64,000 nucleotides of DNA from Marinobacterium_D sp050908845 (GCF_050908845.1 NZ_CP194171.1:2728001-2792000); one strand, 5' to 3'. Counted from the first letter of the stretch, positions 44,067 through 53,551 are shown. Program-made: numbers and translations. The notes: a model not told the origin generated them from the sequence alone.

Positions 44067-45146
44067 TTACCAAGTGAGGACGGCACCTAAAGCCAACGTG
44101 TCCATGTCTTCACCGCCCTCGGGTTCATAGACACTGTATTCACCGACAAGTTTCAAATTGTCAGTAACATTGTAGAACAGCGCTCCGGCGGAAAGTTCAC
44201 TTTCGATACCGCCAGCATCTACGTTGCCGTAGGAGAGAACGCCTCGAACGGCTTTGTAAGTGTAGGAGGTCTGTACGAGATAGCCATCTGAATCGACCTC
44301 AGAATCGAGCACATCGGAGGTAAAGGTTGTCGGAATACCCTCCTGATCGAATCCTGACGCCGTCAGCTTGAAGCCGCCGTAGCCAAGCTGCACACCGTAC
44401 GCCAGACCCTGGGCGTCAACAGTATCCGTCGCCGTGGTGGTCTCACCCATGGCGCCACCCAGCCAGGCACCCAGCTTCAGACCGTTATAATCGGCGTTGT
44501 AGGTCAGCTCCGCTTCAAAGCGCGGCTCTTCGCTGTAGCGGCTCAAATCATTGGAGTAACTCGGGTCCAGGATACCCACGGCGAGCTGGAAGCCATTGGC
44601 GGTGGGGCTGCGGTAGGTGATCTGCGCGTTCGGGTTGGCGTAGGGATAACCGGTGGTGATATTACCGAAGGTGGTACGTACCGAGTTCTGCGGGGCGAAG
44701 CCCACACCGAGCAGCAGTTCGTCATTAAAGATATTGCTGCGGGCATAGAGGCCGAAATCCTTACCGAACAGGACCTGACCCCAGTCCCCATCCACGGTGC
44801 CATAGAACTGACGCACGTCGATGGCAGTGTCGGTTTCGCTGTCACCGTTCAGGTCGTCATTGTTGACGTCGTTGATGGTAACCCAGAAGGAGGAACGCGC
44901 ACCCAGCGTCAGGTCACCCTGCTCTTTGGCGACGTTAAAGCCAATATAGTTAGGCAGAAAGCCCATGCGAACGCGGGAGACTTTATCGTCGCCCTGCTCC
45001 TGGTGGGTGTAGAAGGCATTCAGCAGACCATCAGCAGAGAAGGTGGTGCCTTCTTTGTCGTAAAGCACAATCTCGGCCTGTGCTGATACGGAAGCCGCAG
45101 TAACGGCCAGAGCCAGCAGTGAACGGGTCAGATTCTTGTTTTTCAT
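44067..45146 (-). CDS. Outer-membrane porin, general Gram-negative type
   Basis: Beta-barrel porin of 359 residues. Seen: signal peptide ending near SVSAQA, many alternating strands, a loop with DVRQFYGTVDGDWGQVLFGKD (constriction-loop region near residue 115) and a C-terminal aromatic residue (LALGAVLTW), as needed for insertion by the Bam machinery. ATG at 45144-45146 has AAGGGGATC just upstream. It lies between the nosP/nahK pair and rraA, and two copies of a CTACTT-containing direct repeat lie in its upstream region. Solute unknown; alcohol or short-acid entry would fit the place (inference). Confidence 0.85.
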   Translation of the reverse strand: MKNKNLTRSLLALAVTAASVSAQAEIVLYDKEGTTFSADGLLNAFYTHQEQGDDKVSRVRMGFLPNYIGFNVAKEQGDLTLGARSSFWVTINDVNNDDLNGDSETDTAIDVRQFYGTVDGDWGQVLFGKDFGLYARSNIFNDELLLGVGFAPQNSVRTTFGNITTGYPYANPNAQITYRSPTANGFQLAVGILDPSYSNDLSRYSEEPRFEAELTYNADYNGLKLGAWLGGAMGETTTATDTVDAQGLAYGVQLGYGGFKLTASGFDQEGIPTTFTSDVLDSEVDSDGYLVQTSYTYKAVRGVLSYGNVDAGGIESELSAGALFYNVTDNLKLVGEYSVYEPEGGEDMDTLALGAVLTW

Positions 45147-45266
45147 GTGATCCCCTTATTATTTTGTCATGACACTCAGACGGTATTGGCTTATGCCGGA
45201 GCCTGATGGGGATCGATTATTGAGGTCTGGCGAAACCGGGAGTATTCAACCAGGGCGCCATTTAGG

Positions 45267-45306
45267 CGCTACTTTTCAGCCGCGATGAAAGAGGTGTAAA
45301 CGGCGC
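45267..45306. repeat. Direct repeat, copy 1 (porin upstream region)
   Basis: CTACTT, then GCCGCG, AAAG, GGTGTAAA and GC in this order. The same ordered blocks recur at 45415-45450, 147 bp away, with small differences. Both begin with the half-site CTACTT that also starts the TACT-N2-AGTA palindromes. Confidence 0.6.
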
Positions 45307-45414
45307 AATGCCAACGACTGTCGTCGGATCAATACGGTTGTAGCGGATCGATTGAACGGACCGGCCAGACGTATTACCTCTTTATGACAGATGCTCAAGG
45401 ATATAGGTCGCAAC

Positions 45415-45450
45415 CCTACTTAAGCGCCGCGGAAAGGGTGTAAAAGCTGC
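45415..45450. repeat. Direct repeat, copy 2 (porin upstream region)
   Basis: CCTACTTAAGCGCCGCGGAA followed by AGGGTGTAAAAGCTGC. See copy 1 at 45267-45306. It ends 12 bp before the rraA terminator. Confidence 0.6.
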
Positions 45451-45461
45451 TACCTAAGAAC

Positions 45462-45487
45462 GAAAAAAGCGCCGAAAAGGCGCTTTT
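45462..45487 (-). terminator. Terminator of rraA
   Basis: AAAAAGCGCC (45463-45472) pairs with GGCGCTTTTT (45478-45487) around a GAAAA loop, 18 bp past the rraA stop. It has A and T runs on both sides, so it can act in both directions. Confidence 0.9.
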
Positions 45488-45505
45488 TCTGGGCTGAAGG
45501 GCTTA

Positions 45506-45991
45506 TCAGGACAGTTCCAGCTTCTCAGCAGAGACCAGTACACCGTTGTTATCGGCGTAGACATATTCGCCAGGAACAAAGGTCACACCGCCGAAGGTGA
45601 GCGGAATGTTCAGCTCACCCACGCCCTTCTTCTCGGTTTTCAGCGGGATGGTGCCCAGCGCCTGAACACCGATATCGGTTTCACCGATTGCGTTCACATC
45701 GCGGATGCAGCCATAGATGATGATCCCTTCCCAGCCGTTGCTCGCAGCCTTCTCGGCGAGCATATCACCGAGCATGGCGCGACGCATGGAGCCGCCACCA
45801 TCGACCACCAGCACCTTGCCTGCACCGGGCTGCGCGACCTGCTCGCGAACCAGCGAGTTATCTTCAAAGGCTTTGATGGTGACGATTTCCCCGCCGAAGT
45901 TCTCCCGTCCGCCAAAGTTGGCAAACATCGGTTCAACGACACGGACCAGTTCGGGAAACTGATCACAGAGTTCAGGTAGCAGATCTTCCAC
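45506..45991 (-). CDS. rraA: RraA, regulator of ribonuclease E activity
   Basis: Cytosolic trimeric protein of 161 residues that inhibits RNase E. Seen: ELCDQFPELVRVVEPMFANFGGR at the start, VLVVDGGGSMRRAMLGDMLA near 62, GWEGIIIYGCIRD near 87 and NIPLTFGGVTFVPGEYVYADNNG. It is close to E. coli RraA along its length, including the G-x(20)-R-D-like segment shared with the aldolase relatives, so an aldolase role is less likely. GTG start with AAGGAG six bases upstream. Confidence 0.92.
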   Translation of the reverse strand: MEDLLPELCDQFPELVRVVEPMFANFGGRENFGGEIVTIKAFEDNSLVREQVAQPGAGKVLVVDGGGSMRRAMLGDMLAEKAASNGWEGIIIYGCIRDVNAIGETDIGVQALGTIPLKTEKKGVGELNIPLTFGGVTFVPGEYVYADNNGVLVSAEKLELS

Positions 45992-46080
45992 GGCGGACTC
46001 CTTGGTTTTCTTTTCTCTTGAAGGCTGAATACTGCACCAATTTTATTGCGACTGCACTACCACTTAAGACCGGTATCAAT

Positions 46081-46112
46081 GCGCCCGCACAGGACTTGAG
46101 CTGTGCAGGCGC
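46081..46112 (-). terminator. Stem-loop after ydiJ
   Basis: GCGCC-c-GCACAG (46081-46092) and CTGTGC-a-GGCGC (46101-46112) form a long stem with one internal mismatch, 8 bp past the ydiJ stop at 46120. There is no T run, so efficiency is unclear. Confidence 0.55.
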
Positions 46113-46119
46113 AGCACGC

Positions 46120-49100
46120 TTACTGCCGCACCAGGTTCAGCAGCACCTGCACCGGGTGCGGCAGGCTCTGCTCATCCATACGCTTCACCTGGGAGCGGCA
46201 GGAGTAGCCGGTGGCCATCAACTGACCGCGATGCTCCGGCTTGTTGACGATATCGCGCCAGCTCAGATCATAGATATCTTTCGAGCGCTGGTAGTTGCTG
46301 GTCTCATGACCGAAGGTGCCGGACATGCCGCAGCAACCGGCGGACTGGATCGTCAGCTTCTGCCCCAGGGCATCGAAGATCTGCTGCCACTGTTTCAATG
46401 ATGGTGCCGCGGAGGTTTTCTCGGTGCAGTGCGCCATCAGTTTGTATTCGGCGCTCGGCAGATCCCGTTCCAGACGGATGCGACCCAGTTCGCCGGCCAA
46501 CCACTCCTGAACCAGGAAGACCTGCGGCAGCTCGCCCTGGACGGCGTCGGCGTATTCGTGACGGTAGGTCAGCGTCATCGACGGATCGATGCCGATCAGC
46601 GGAGCGCCGGTCGCCTCCAGAGCCCGCAGCATCGCGGTGTTGCGCTTGGCAGCCTTGGAGAAGGTTTTCATAAAGCCGTGTACGTGCAGCGGTTTACCGT
46701 TGGGCATGAACGGCGCCACCATCACGTAGTAGCCAAACTGCCCCAGCAGATCGATCAGATCCAGCACCAGGCTGGCCTCGAAGTAGCTGGTAAACGCATC
46801 CTGTACGATCACCACGCACCTGTCGCGCTGCGCAAGACTCAGTGATTCAATCAGCTCCGGCGTGGCCCACTCGATGCCGCGCTCGTTCATCCCCTTGCCC
46901 AGGCTGTTGGTGCAGATCACCGGGCTGTCCACCATACCGACGATGCGGCGCATGACCGAGCGCATCAGCGGGTTGGTCATCGCCCAGTTATAGGGCGCCG
47001 GGAAGCGCGACAGCGCCGGCATCATGAACTCCAGGCTACCGACCAGGTAATCCTTCGTCGGACGCAGGTAGCGACTGTAATAGAGTTCGAGGAAACGGGA
47101 GCGGAAGTCGGGTACATTGACCTTGATCGGGCACTGGCCGACGCAGGATTTGCACGCCAGGCAACCCATCATCGCTTCATGAACCTCGTTGGAGAAGTCG
47201 TACTCCCCCTTGTTACGACGCAAGGTGTTTTTGATCTTCACCGGCAACGACAGAATGCTGGAGACGCGGCGCGCCTCTTTCGCCTCGCTCACCGGATCCA
47301 CACCCTGCTTCGCCATCAGCCGCAGCCATTCACGGATCAGCGAGGCACGCCCCTTCGGCGAGTGGATACGCTCGCGGGTACCCTTCCAGGAGGGGCACAT
47401 GGCGTCGTTCGGATCATAGTTGTAGCAGGCACCGTTACCGTTACAGTTCATGGCGGAGTCATACTGCTCACGCACGATCACCGGGATTTCACGGTCCAGC
47501 TGGCCGCGGGTCTGCACCCCGTCGATGGTCAGCAGCTCGGCACCGTCGATGGCCGGCGTGGCGATCTTGCCGGGGTTCAGCTGGTTACGGCCGTCAAAGC
47601 TGCCCTTGATCTTCTGCAGTTCGGCATAGAGCGGGCCAAAGAACTCCGGCGCGTATTCGGAGCGCACGCCTTTGCCGTGTTCGCCCCAGAGCAGGCCTTT
47701 ATATTTTTTGGTCAGCTCCGCGACACCATCGGAGATGGTACGGATCATCGGTTCCTGGGCTTCATCCTTCATGTCGATGGCCGGGCGTACATGCAGTACG
47801 CCGCAATCCACATGACCAAACATGCCGTACTTCAGGCCGTGACTGTCCAGCAGTGCGCGGAACTCCATGATGTAATCGGCCAGGTTCTCCGGCGGTACGG
47901 CGGTATCTTCGACGAACGGAATCGGGCGTTTCTGTCCCTTGGCGTTGCCGAGCAGGCCCACAGAGCGCTTGCGCATCGCCCAGATCTTGTTGATCTCGCC
48001 GGCACCATAGGCCACGGTGTAGCCGAAGCTGGCACCCGACTGTCCCTTCACCTTATCCAGATGGGCACAGAGTGCTTCCACCTCCCGCTTCAGTTTTTCC
48101 TCATCATCGCCGGTGTACTCCACCAGGTTGATGCCACTGATCTCCGGCTCACCTTCGATAGAGGGGAAATAGTCGCTGACGCTGTCCCAGACGATATCCT
48201 CCATCGCCAGGTTAAGCACCTTGGAGTCCACGGTCTCGATGGAGGTCGGCCCCCACTGCATCAGCGCCTGGGCATCGCGCAGGGAGGCTTCGAAGCTGTC
48301 GTACTTCAGGTTGACCAGCGCGGAATACTTGGGGATCGCCAGCACGTTGAGCTTGGCTTCGGCGATAAACGCCAGCGAACCCTCGCCACCGCAAAGCACG
48401 GAGTTGAGGTTGAAACGCCCCTGCTCATCACGGATATGCGCCAGGTCGTAACCGGTCAGGCAGCGGTTCAGTTTCGGGAAGGTGGCGTCGATCTGCTCCT
48501 TGCAGCGACCAAAAATCTCATCCACGGTACGGTGCACTTCACCAATACGGTCCTCCCGCGCCTTGATCTTATCGAGCTCCGTCTCTTCGACAGGGCCGGA
48601 GGTCCAGAACTCACCGCCGAGGAACACGCTGCTCAGTTCCAGAACATGATCGCGGGTCTTGCCGTACATCACCGACCCCTGGCCGCTGGCGTCGGTATTG
48701 ATCATGCCGCCCACAGTAGCGCGGTTACTGGTGGACAGCTCGGGCGCAAAAAACAGTCCGTAGGGCTTTAGCGCCGCGTTGAGCTGATCCTTGACCACAC
48801 CGGCCTGAACGCGCACCCAGCGCTGTTCCGGATTGATCTCCAGAATGCGGTTCATATGTTTGGAGACATCCACCACCAGACCATCGGTCAGCGACTGACC
48901 GTTGGTACCGGTACCGCCGCCGCGGGCACTCAGCACCACCTCCTTAAAGCGTGACGAATCGGCCAGCTTTGCGATACGCACCAGATCCTGGGTGTTACGC
49001 GGATAGAGCACCGCCTGGGGCAGGATCTGGTAGATGCTGTTATCGGTCGCCAGCACAACACGGTTGGCGTAGTCGGGGTTCAGGTCGCCCTCAAAGCCGC

Positions 49101-49173
49101 TCTCCCTCAGCGCCTCAACAAAATCGAGGTAAAGCTGCTGGATGGTATCGGTTTCGGCTATGCGTGGGATCAT
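46120..49173 (-). CDS. ydiJ: FAD-binding and iron-sulfur dehydrogenase, YdiJ type (D-2-hydroxyglutarate dehydrogenase)
   Basis: Cytosolic or membrane-peripheral flavoprotein of 1017 residues, the length of E. coli YdiJ. Seen: FAD_binding_4 domain (LSARGGGTGTNGQSLTDGLVVD near 82; TVGGMINTDASGQGSVMYGKTRD near 155), FAD-oxidase C-terminal domain (about 300-560, with GHVDCGVLHVRPAID), an iron-sulfur motif CLACKSCVGQCP near 675 and two CCG-type cysteine domains (GCCGMSGTFGH near 950). YdiJ oxidises D-2-hydroxyglutarate in known bacteria; D-lactate is an alternative. Divergent from a LysR gene with a 98-bp shared region. Confidence 0.9.
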   Translation of the reverse strand: MIPRIAETDTIQQLYLDFVEALRESGFEGDLNPDYANRVVLATDNSIYQILPQAVLYPRNTQDLVRIAKLADSSRFKEVVLSARGGGTGTNGQSLTDGLVVDVSKHMNRILEINPEQRWVRVQAGVVKDQLNAALKPYGLFFAPELSTSNRATVGGMINTDASGQGSVMYGKTRDHVLELSSVFLGGEFWTSGPVEETELDKIKAREDRIGEVHRTVDEIFGRCKEQIDATFPKLNRCLTGYDLAHIRDEQGRFNLNSVLCGGEGSLAFIAEAKLNVLAIPKYSALVNLKYDSFEASLRDAQALMQWGPTSIETVDSKVLNLAMEDIVWDSVSDYFPSIEGEPEISGINLVEYTGDDEEKLKREVEALCAHLDKVKGQSGASFGYTVAYGAGEINKIWAMRKRSVGLLGNAKGQKRPIPFVEDTAVPPENLADYIMEFRALLDSHGLKYGMFGHVDCGVLHVRPAIDMKDEAQEPMIRTISDGVAELTKKYKGLLWGEHGKGVRSEYAPEFFGPLYAELQKIKGSFDGRNQLNPGKIATPAIDGAELLTIDGVQTRGQLDREIPVIVREQYDSAMNCNGNGACYNYDPNDAMCPSWKGTRERIHSPKGRASLIREWLRLMAKQGVDPVSEAKEARRVSSILSLPVKIKNTLRRNKGEYDFSNEVHEAMMGCLACKSCVGQCPIKVNVPDFRSRFLELYYSRYLRPTKDYLVGSLEFMMPALSRFPAPYNWAMTNPLMRSVMRRIVGMVDSPVICTNSLGKGMNERGIEWATPELIESLSLAQRDRCVVIVQDAFTSYFEASLVLDLIDLLGQFGYYVMVAPFMPNGKPLHVHGFMKTFSKAAKRNTAMLRALEATGAPLIGIDPSMTLTYRHEYADAVQGELPQVFLVQEWLAGELGRIRLERDLPSAEYKLMAHCTEKTSAAPSLKQWQQIFDALGQKLTIQSAGCCGMSGTFGHETSNYQRSKDIYDLSWRDIVNKPEHRGQLMATGYSCRSQVKRMDEQSLPHPVQVLLNLVRQ

Positions 49174-49234
49174 GGCTAATCCTGTGGATTCTCAAAGACG
49201 TGGATTGAATGGGGTTAATGATGCAAAATCGTCA

Positions 49235-49254
49235 TTTATCATTCAAACGATAAA
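49235..49254. promoter_or_regulatory. Candidate LysR operator between ydiJ and lysR
   Basis: TTTATC-N8-GATAAA (49235-49254) is an inverted repeat in the 98-bp divergent region, 17 bp before the LysR ATG at 49272. The placement suits control of both genes by the adjacent regulator. Confidence 0.5.
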
Positions 49255-49271
49255 ATCCGATAAATTAATCG

Positions 49272-50225
49272 ATGAATCCGAACAATATATCGATCCGCCA
49301 GCTGCAGGCCTTTGTTCAGGTTGCGCATAACGGCAGTTTCACCCGCGCCGCTGAAGGGCTGCACCTGACCCAGTCCACACTGACGGCGCAGATTCAGCAG
49401 CTTGAGGATCAGGCCGGCCTGAAGCTGTTTGACCGCACCACACGCCGCGTGCTGCTGACCGCCGAGGGAGAGCGCTTCCTGCCGGTGGCACAGCGCCTGC
49501 TGTCCGATTTTGAGACCGCGGTAACCGATCTCCAGTCCCGTGCCGAGCTGAAACAGGGACATGTCAGCCTCGCGGGATCACCCTCTGTTGTCACCCGTCT
49601 GCTGCCCAGTGCACTGCCGGAGTTTCGCACACAGCATCCGGGCATCAGCGTGCATATCCGTGATGATAGCGCAGGCAGCCTGGAGCAGCGGGTTCTCAAC
49701 AACGAGGTGGACTTCGCCATCGCCGGTAACCATTCGCAGCAACCGGATCTGGAATACCGCCCTATCCTGCGCGACCTTTATGGCCTGGTGGTTACGCGAC
49801 ATCACCCTTTGGCCGCCTCGAAGCAGCTGGAGTGGGCCCAGGTACCGGATGAGGAACTGCTGCTGTTAAGTGGCGATACCGGCATCCGCGCCCAGCTGGA
49901 GCGGTTCAGCGCCAGCGGGCAACTCAATATCCAGCTTGATAAAGCACGGATAGAAGCCACCAACCCGGCAGGCGTTGCAGCATTGATCGCGCAGAATCTG
50001 GGCGTCTCCGTGCTGCCGGCGCTGGCAGCCGATACCCACTCCTTTGAGCAGTTACGCTTTATCCCCTTGCGGGAGCCTGAACTTGAACGGGAGATCTGCA
50101 TTATCACCCGCCGCGGCCGCGCTCTGAGCCCTGCGGCTGCGGCACTGCTGGCCAGTATCCGCGAGCAGCTGTCCCGCATGAAGCTGCCGAATGGCGTACA
50201 GGGCTGTGTTAAAAACCGGGACTAG
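49272..50225 (+). CDS. LysR-family transcriptional regulator
   Basis: DNA-binding regulator of 317 residues. Seen: N-terminal winged helix (SIRQLQAFVQVAHNGSFTRAAEGLHLTQSTLTAQIQQLE, residues 7-45), then a LysR_substrate domain with PSVVTRLLPSALPEFRTQHP and the flexible effector pocket. It is divergent from ydiJ and probably controls it. Its TAG at 50223-50225 lies in a CTAG shared with the stop of the next, convergent LysR gene. Confidence 0.9.
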   Translation: MNPNNISIRQLQAFVQVAHNGSFTRAAEGLHLTQSTLTAQIQQLEDQAGLKLFDRTTRRVLLTAEGERFLPVAQRLLSDFETAVTDLQSRAELKQGHVSLAGSPSVVTRLLPSALPEFRTQHPGISVHIRDDSAGSLEQRVLNNEVDFAIAGNHSQQPDLEYRPILRDLYGLVVTRHHPLAASKQLEWAQVPDEELLLLSGDTGIRAQLERFSASGQLNIQLDKARIEATNPAGVAALIAQNLGVSVLPALAADTHSFEQLRFIPLREPELEREICIITRRGRALSPAAAALLASIREQLSRMKLPNGVQGCVKNRD

Positions 50226-51160
50226 CCTTCATCGAGCTCTGGCGGCGCATTGGCCAGCTCATCACCATAGCCACTGGTGATGGCGCGCTGGATCAACGTG
50301 ACCATCATCTGTGCCGCCGGCGTTAATGGCATACCACGCATGCGTACTATACCCACCGACCCGGCCGGCGGCTGAGGTTGGACCGCAAAGGTCTCAACTC
50401 CGACGCCGGCCAACGGATCGTCAATCAACCGGCCGGGCCCGAAACCGATCAGATCGGTCCGGCGCATCATCTCCAGCATCAGCATGGGCGAATAACAGCG
50501 CACTATCCTTGAGGGTCGGGGCAGACCCTGGGCATAGAGCCATCGCAGCAGCAGATCCCCGGGACTGCCGCCGGTGAGGTTAAGAATCCAGCGCGCATCC
50601 TGAAGGTCGCTCCAATCCCTGGCCTTGGCAAGCGGGTGCCCGGCACGGCCGAAGATGCGCGATTCCAGTGCGCACAGCGGGGTATAAGAGAGCTCTGTCG
50701 GCAGCTGCTCCTGGCTTGTTATACCGATGCCAAAATCGAGTTCCCCTTCTATCAGGTCGGGGATAATCTCGGTGAGAAGACCCTCTTTCAATACCAGCTC
50801 AGCCTCAGGCATCACCTGTGCAAACTGTTTGTACACGTCCGGCAATGCGGTCACACCAAGGACCGGGGTGATGCCAAGGGTCACCGTTGCCCCCGCACCG
50901 CCACTGATCTGACGCACCTCCTCCCGCGCTCGCTCCAGGGTGGAGAGGATCAGCCGCGCGCGGCTTAACAGCGCTTTTCCCGCCGGCGTAAAGCTGACAC
51001 CCCGATAACTGCGGTTGAGCAGTTCCGCCCCCACATCCTCTTCCAGCTCTCGCATCGCACGTGTCAGAGCACTTTGACTAATATGCATAGAGCGGGCGGC
51101 AGCACGTATAGAGCCGCAGTCCGCCACCTGAACCAGCGCTTTGATCTGTTGGTGCTTCAC
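50222..51160 (-). CDS. LysR-family transcriptional regulator
   Basis: Regulator of 312 residues. Seen: helix-turn-helix (LVQVADCGSIRAAARSMHISQSALTRAMRELE) and effector domain (TLGITPVLGVTALPDVYKQF, LDFGIGITSQ). It diverges from the M20 amidohydrolase/TRAP operon with about 100 bp between the starts, so it most likely controls those genes. A close relative of the CysB/GcvA-like group cannot be named. Convergent, with overlapping stop, to the other LysR gene. Confidence 0.9.
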   Translation of the reverse strand: MKHQQIKALVQVADCGSIRAAARSMHISQSALTRAMRELEEDVGAELLNRSYRGVSFTPAGKALLSRARLILSTLERAREEVRQISGGAGATVTLGITPVLGVTALPDVYKQFAQVMPEAELVLKEGLLTEIIPDLIEGELDFGIGITSQEQLPTELSYTPLCALESRIFGRAGHPLAKARDWSDLQDARWILNLTGGSPGDLLLRWLYAQGLPRPSRIVRCYSPMLMLEMMRRTDLIGFGPGRLIDDPLAGVGVETFAVQPQPPAGSVGIVRMRGMPLTPAAQMMVTLIQRAITSGYGDELANAPPELDEG

Positions 51161-51264
51161 TTTAGTGATCTCATTTTGTGTTCACCAAGACATAATTGAT
51201 GCCTTTTAAATATCGCCGGTCGGTTTATAAATAACAACCAGTGATCAAAAAAACGGGGAAGGCG

Positions 51265-52488
51265 ATGTCTACATTTACACCAGACCACAACGCCATGCGT
51301 ACATGGCGTCACCAGATTCACCAAAACCCGGAACTGGGATTTGAGGAGCACAATACCAGCCAGCTGGTTGCCGGCCTCCTGCGTGAATGGGGATACGAGG
51401 TGCATACCGGCATCGCCGAAACCGGTGTTGTTGGCAAGCTCGTGTTTGGTACAGGCAACGGGCCACGTCTAGGTCTGCGAGCCGATATGGATGCCCTGCC
51501 GCTGCAGGAAAGCACCGGCCTGCCCTGGCAGAGCCAGATCCCCGGAAAAATGCATGCCTGCGGCCACGACGGTCATACCGCCATTCTGCTGGGCGCGGCG
51601 CAGGCAATTGCCGAACGTCATGCCGCAGGCCACAACTTTGGTAACGGCATCCTGCATCTGATTTTCCAGCCCGCTGAGGAGCTTGGTGGCGGCGGTGGCG
51701 CCCTGCGGATGATTGAGGAAGGGCTGTTTGACCGCTTCCCCTGCGATGCGATCTTCGGCCTGCATAACTACCCCGGCGTACCGGTCGGCCGCTGCGAATT
51801 CCGAAGCGGTCCGTTCATGTGTTCATCGGACAAAGTCCGCATCACCTTCCACGGCCGCGGCGGGCACGGCGGCCTGCCGCAGATGTCAGCCGACCCGACA
51901 CTGGCGCTGGCAGCCACCGTTTGCGGTCTGCAGTCCATCATCGGTCGCAACCTGGACCCGCTGGATACCGGCGTTATCAGTGTTGGCCAGCTCCATGCCG
52001 GCGATACCTACAACATTATCCCTGACACTGGCGAGCTCGAACTTAGCGTGCGTGCTCTGCAGCCGGCAGCGCGCAAGCGGATACACGAGCGCATCACAGA
52101 GCTGTGTAACCACCAGGCCAGTGCCTATAGCTGCACCGCCGAGATCGAGTACGAAATGGGCTATCCGGTGCTGCACAACGACGCAGCCCAGGCGGAGCTG
52201 ATTAAGGCCATCGCCACAGAGGTGTTCGGTGCTGATCAGGTCGATAGCCAGGCCTCGCCGCTTTCCGCCAGCGAGGATTTTGCCTACATGCTGGAACAGG
52301 TTCCCGGTTGCTACGTGCTGATCGGCAATGGTGACAACGGTTATGAATCCGGACAGCGCCTGGGCCCCTGCAGCGTGCACAACCCCCACTACGATTTTAA
52401 TGACGAATGCCTGCCTCTGGGCGCCACCCTCTGGTGCTCCCTGACAGAACAATACTTCAAGAATCCGGCCTTTTCCGATAAGGCTTAA
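51265..52488 (+). CDS. M20 family amidohydrolase (hippurate hydrolase/aminoacylase type)
   Basis: Cytosolic metal-dependent amidase of 407 residues that should cleave an N-acyl amino acid or related amide. Seen: metal ligands in MHACGHDGHTAILLGA near 97, FQPAEELGGGGGALRMIEEG near 133, HNYPG near 170 and a late LSASEDFAYML near 345; dimerisation domain between about 180 and 300. The catalytic Asp-Glu pair is present (AEE). ATG at 51265 has GGGAAGG just upstream; the longer frame has none. First gene of an operon with a TRAP importer. Confidence 0.87.
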   Translation: MSTFTPDHNAMRTWRHQIHQNPELGFEEHNTSQLVAGLLREWGYEVHTGIAETGVVGKLVFGTGNGPRLGLRADMDALPLQESTGLPWQSQIPGKMHACGHDGHTAILLGAAQAIAERHAAGHNFGNGILHLIFQPAEELGGGGGALRMIEEGLFDRFPCDAIFGLHNYPGVPVGRCEFRSGPFMCSSDKVRITFHGRGGHGGLPQMSADPTLALAATVCGLQSIIGRNLDPLDTGVISVGQLHAGDTYNIIPDTGELELSVRALQPAARKRIHERITELCNHQASAYSCTAEIEYEMGYPVLHNDAAQAELIKAIATEVFGADQVDSQASPLSASEDFAYMLEQVPGCYVLIGNGDNGYESGQRLGPCSVHNPHYDFNDECLPLGATLWCSLTEQYFKNPAFSDKA

Positions 52489-52509
52489 TCTGACAGAGGA
52501 AATCTGACC

Positions 52510-53541
52510 ATGAGTAAAACAACAATCGCACTGCGCTCATTGATGGCTTCAGTTGTCCTGGCAGCACCCTGCCTGTCCGCCAATGCCACCACGCTCACCC
52601 TGTCCAACTGGGTACCGTCCACCCACTACATCACCACCAACGTCCTGCAGGTGTGGGCCGACAAAGTGGAGGAAGCCACCGACAGCCGCGTAAAGGTACG
52701 TATGTTGCCGAAACCGGTGGGTAGCCCGGCACAGCACTGGGAACTGGCCCGCAAAGGGGTCGTCGATCTGGCCTGGGGCAACTTCACCTACGAGCCTGAT
52801 CGCTTCAAATCGCTATGGTTTGCCGAGATGCCGTTCAGCGGCACCGATGCAGAAGCACAGTCCGTGGCGCTTTGGGATACCTACCAGAAATACCTGAGCG
52901 GTACGTCCACCTTCAACGGCGTTGAAATGCTCGGCGTCGGCATGCTCGGTGGCGGTGTTATCAACCATGCCAACAAGCAGGTGGTAACCCCCGCTGACCT
53001 GGAAAACCAGAAGATCCGCATGGGCGGCCCGATCCAGAAACGGCTGCTGTCGGACCTGGGCGCCGTGCCTATTGCAGCGCCCGCCACCAAAGCGTACGAA
53101 CTGCTTGAGAGCGGCGTGATCGATGCGTCTCTTAACCCTCTCGAGTCAGTGGTCAATTTCCGCATTGCCGAGATGCTGCCGCACCACACCATGATCCCCG
53201 GCGGTTTTTACGACGCCACCTTCTTCTTTGTCATGAATGAGAAGAAATGGAAGAAGCTGTCGGAAGCGGACCGCGAGGCAATCATGAGCGTGTCAGGTGA
53301 AATGTTCGCACGCCTCTGGGGCGGCGAATTCGACCGCGAAAATCAGGCCGCCAGAGCCGAGCTGGAAGAAGCCGGTCACACCTTCGATGCACCGTCTGCG
53401 GAACTGCTCGAGAAGATCGAATCCGTTTCCGACCAGATGCTCAAGGAGTGGGCCGCCGAGGGCGCAGAGTTTGAAGTCGAAGCCCCCATGGAAATGGTGG
53501 ACTACTACCGCCAGCGCTACCAGGAACTGGCCAACGACTAA
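52510..53541 (+). CDS. dctP: TRAP transporter substrate-binding protein (DctP type)
   Basis: Periplasmic solute-binding protein of 343 residues. Seen: signal peptide ending near LSANATT, LTLSNWVPSTHYITTNVLQVW near 30, the carboxylate-binding Arg region KIRMGGPIQKRLLSDLGAVP near 172, and SLNPLESVVNFRIAEML. The neighbouring amidohydrolase suggests that the ligand is an N-acyl amino acid or its acid product. A strong stem-loop follows the stop. Confidence 0.9.
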   Translation: MSKTTIALRSLMASVVLAAPCLSANATTLTLSNWVPSTHYITTNVLQVWADKVEEATDSRVKVRMLPKPVGSPAQHWELARKGVVDLAWGNFTYEPDRFKSLWFAEMPFSGTDAEAQSVALWDTYQKYLSGTSTFNGVEMLGVGMLGGGVINHANKQVVTPADLENQKIRMGGPIQKRLLSDLGAVPIAAPATKAYELLESGVIDASLNPLESVVNFRIAEMLPHHTMIPGGFYDATFFFVMNEKKWKKLSEADREAIMSVSGEMFARLWGGEFDRENQAARAELEEAGHTFDAPSAELLEKIESVSDQMLKEWAAEGAEFEVEAPMEMVDYYRQRYQELAND

Positions 53542-53551
53542 GTCGATAACC

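Larger units (their letters stand above)
45147..45505. other. Upstream region of the porin gene
   Basis: About 360 bp without a gene. It holds two imperfect direct repeats and the rraA terminator, both listed separately. Porin promoter elements must lie here; I cannot point to a clear -10 or -35. Confidence 0.6.

Noticed and set aside
47179..48771. 530-codon open frame antisense to ydiJ
   Set aside because: It lies fully inside a conserved gene on the other strand, has no family-like motifs, and reflects the codon bias of the GC-rich opposite frame.
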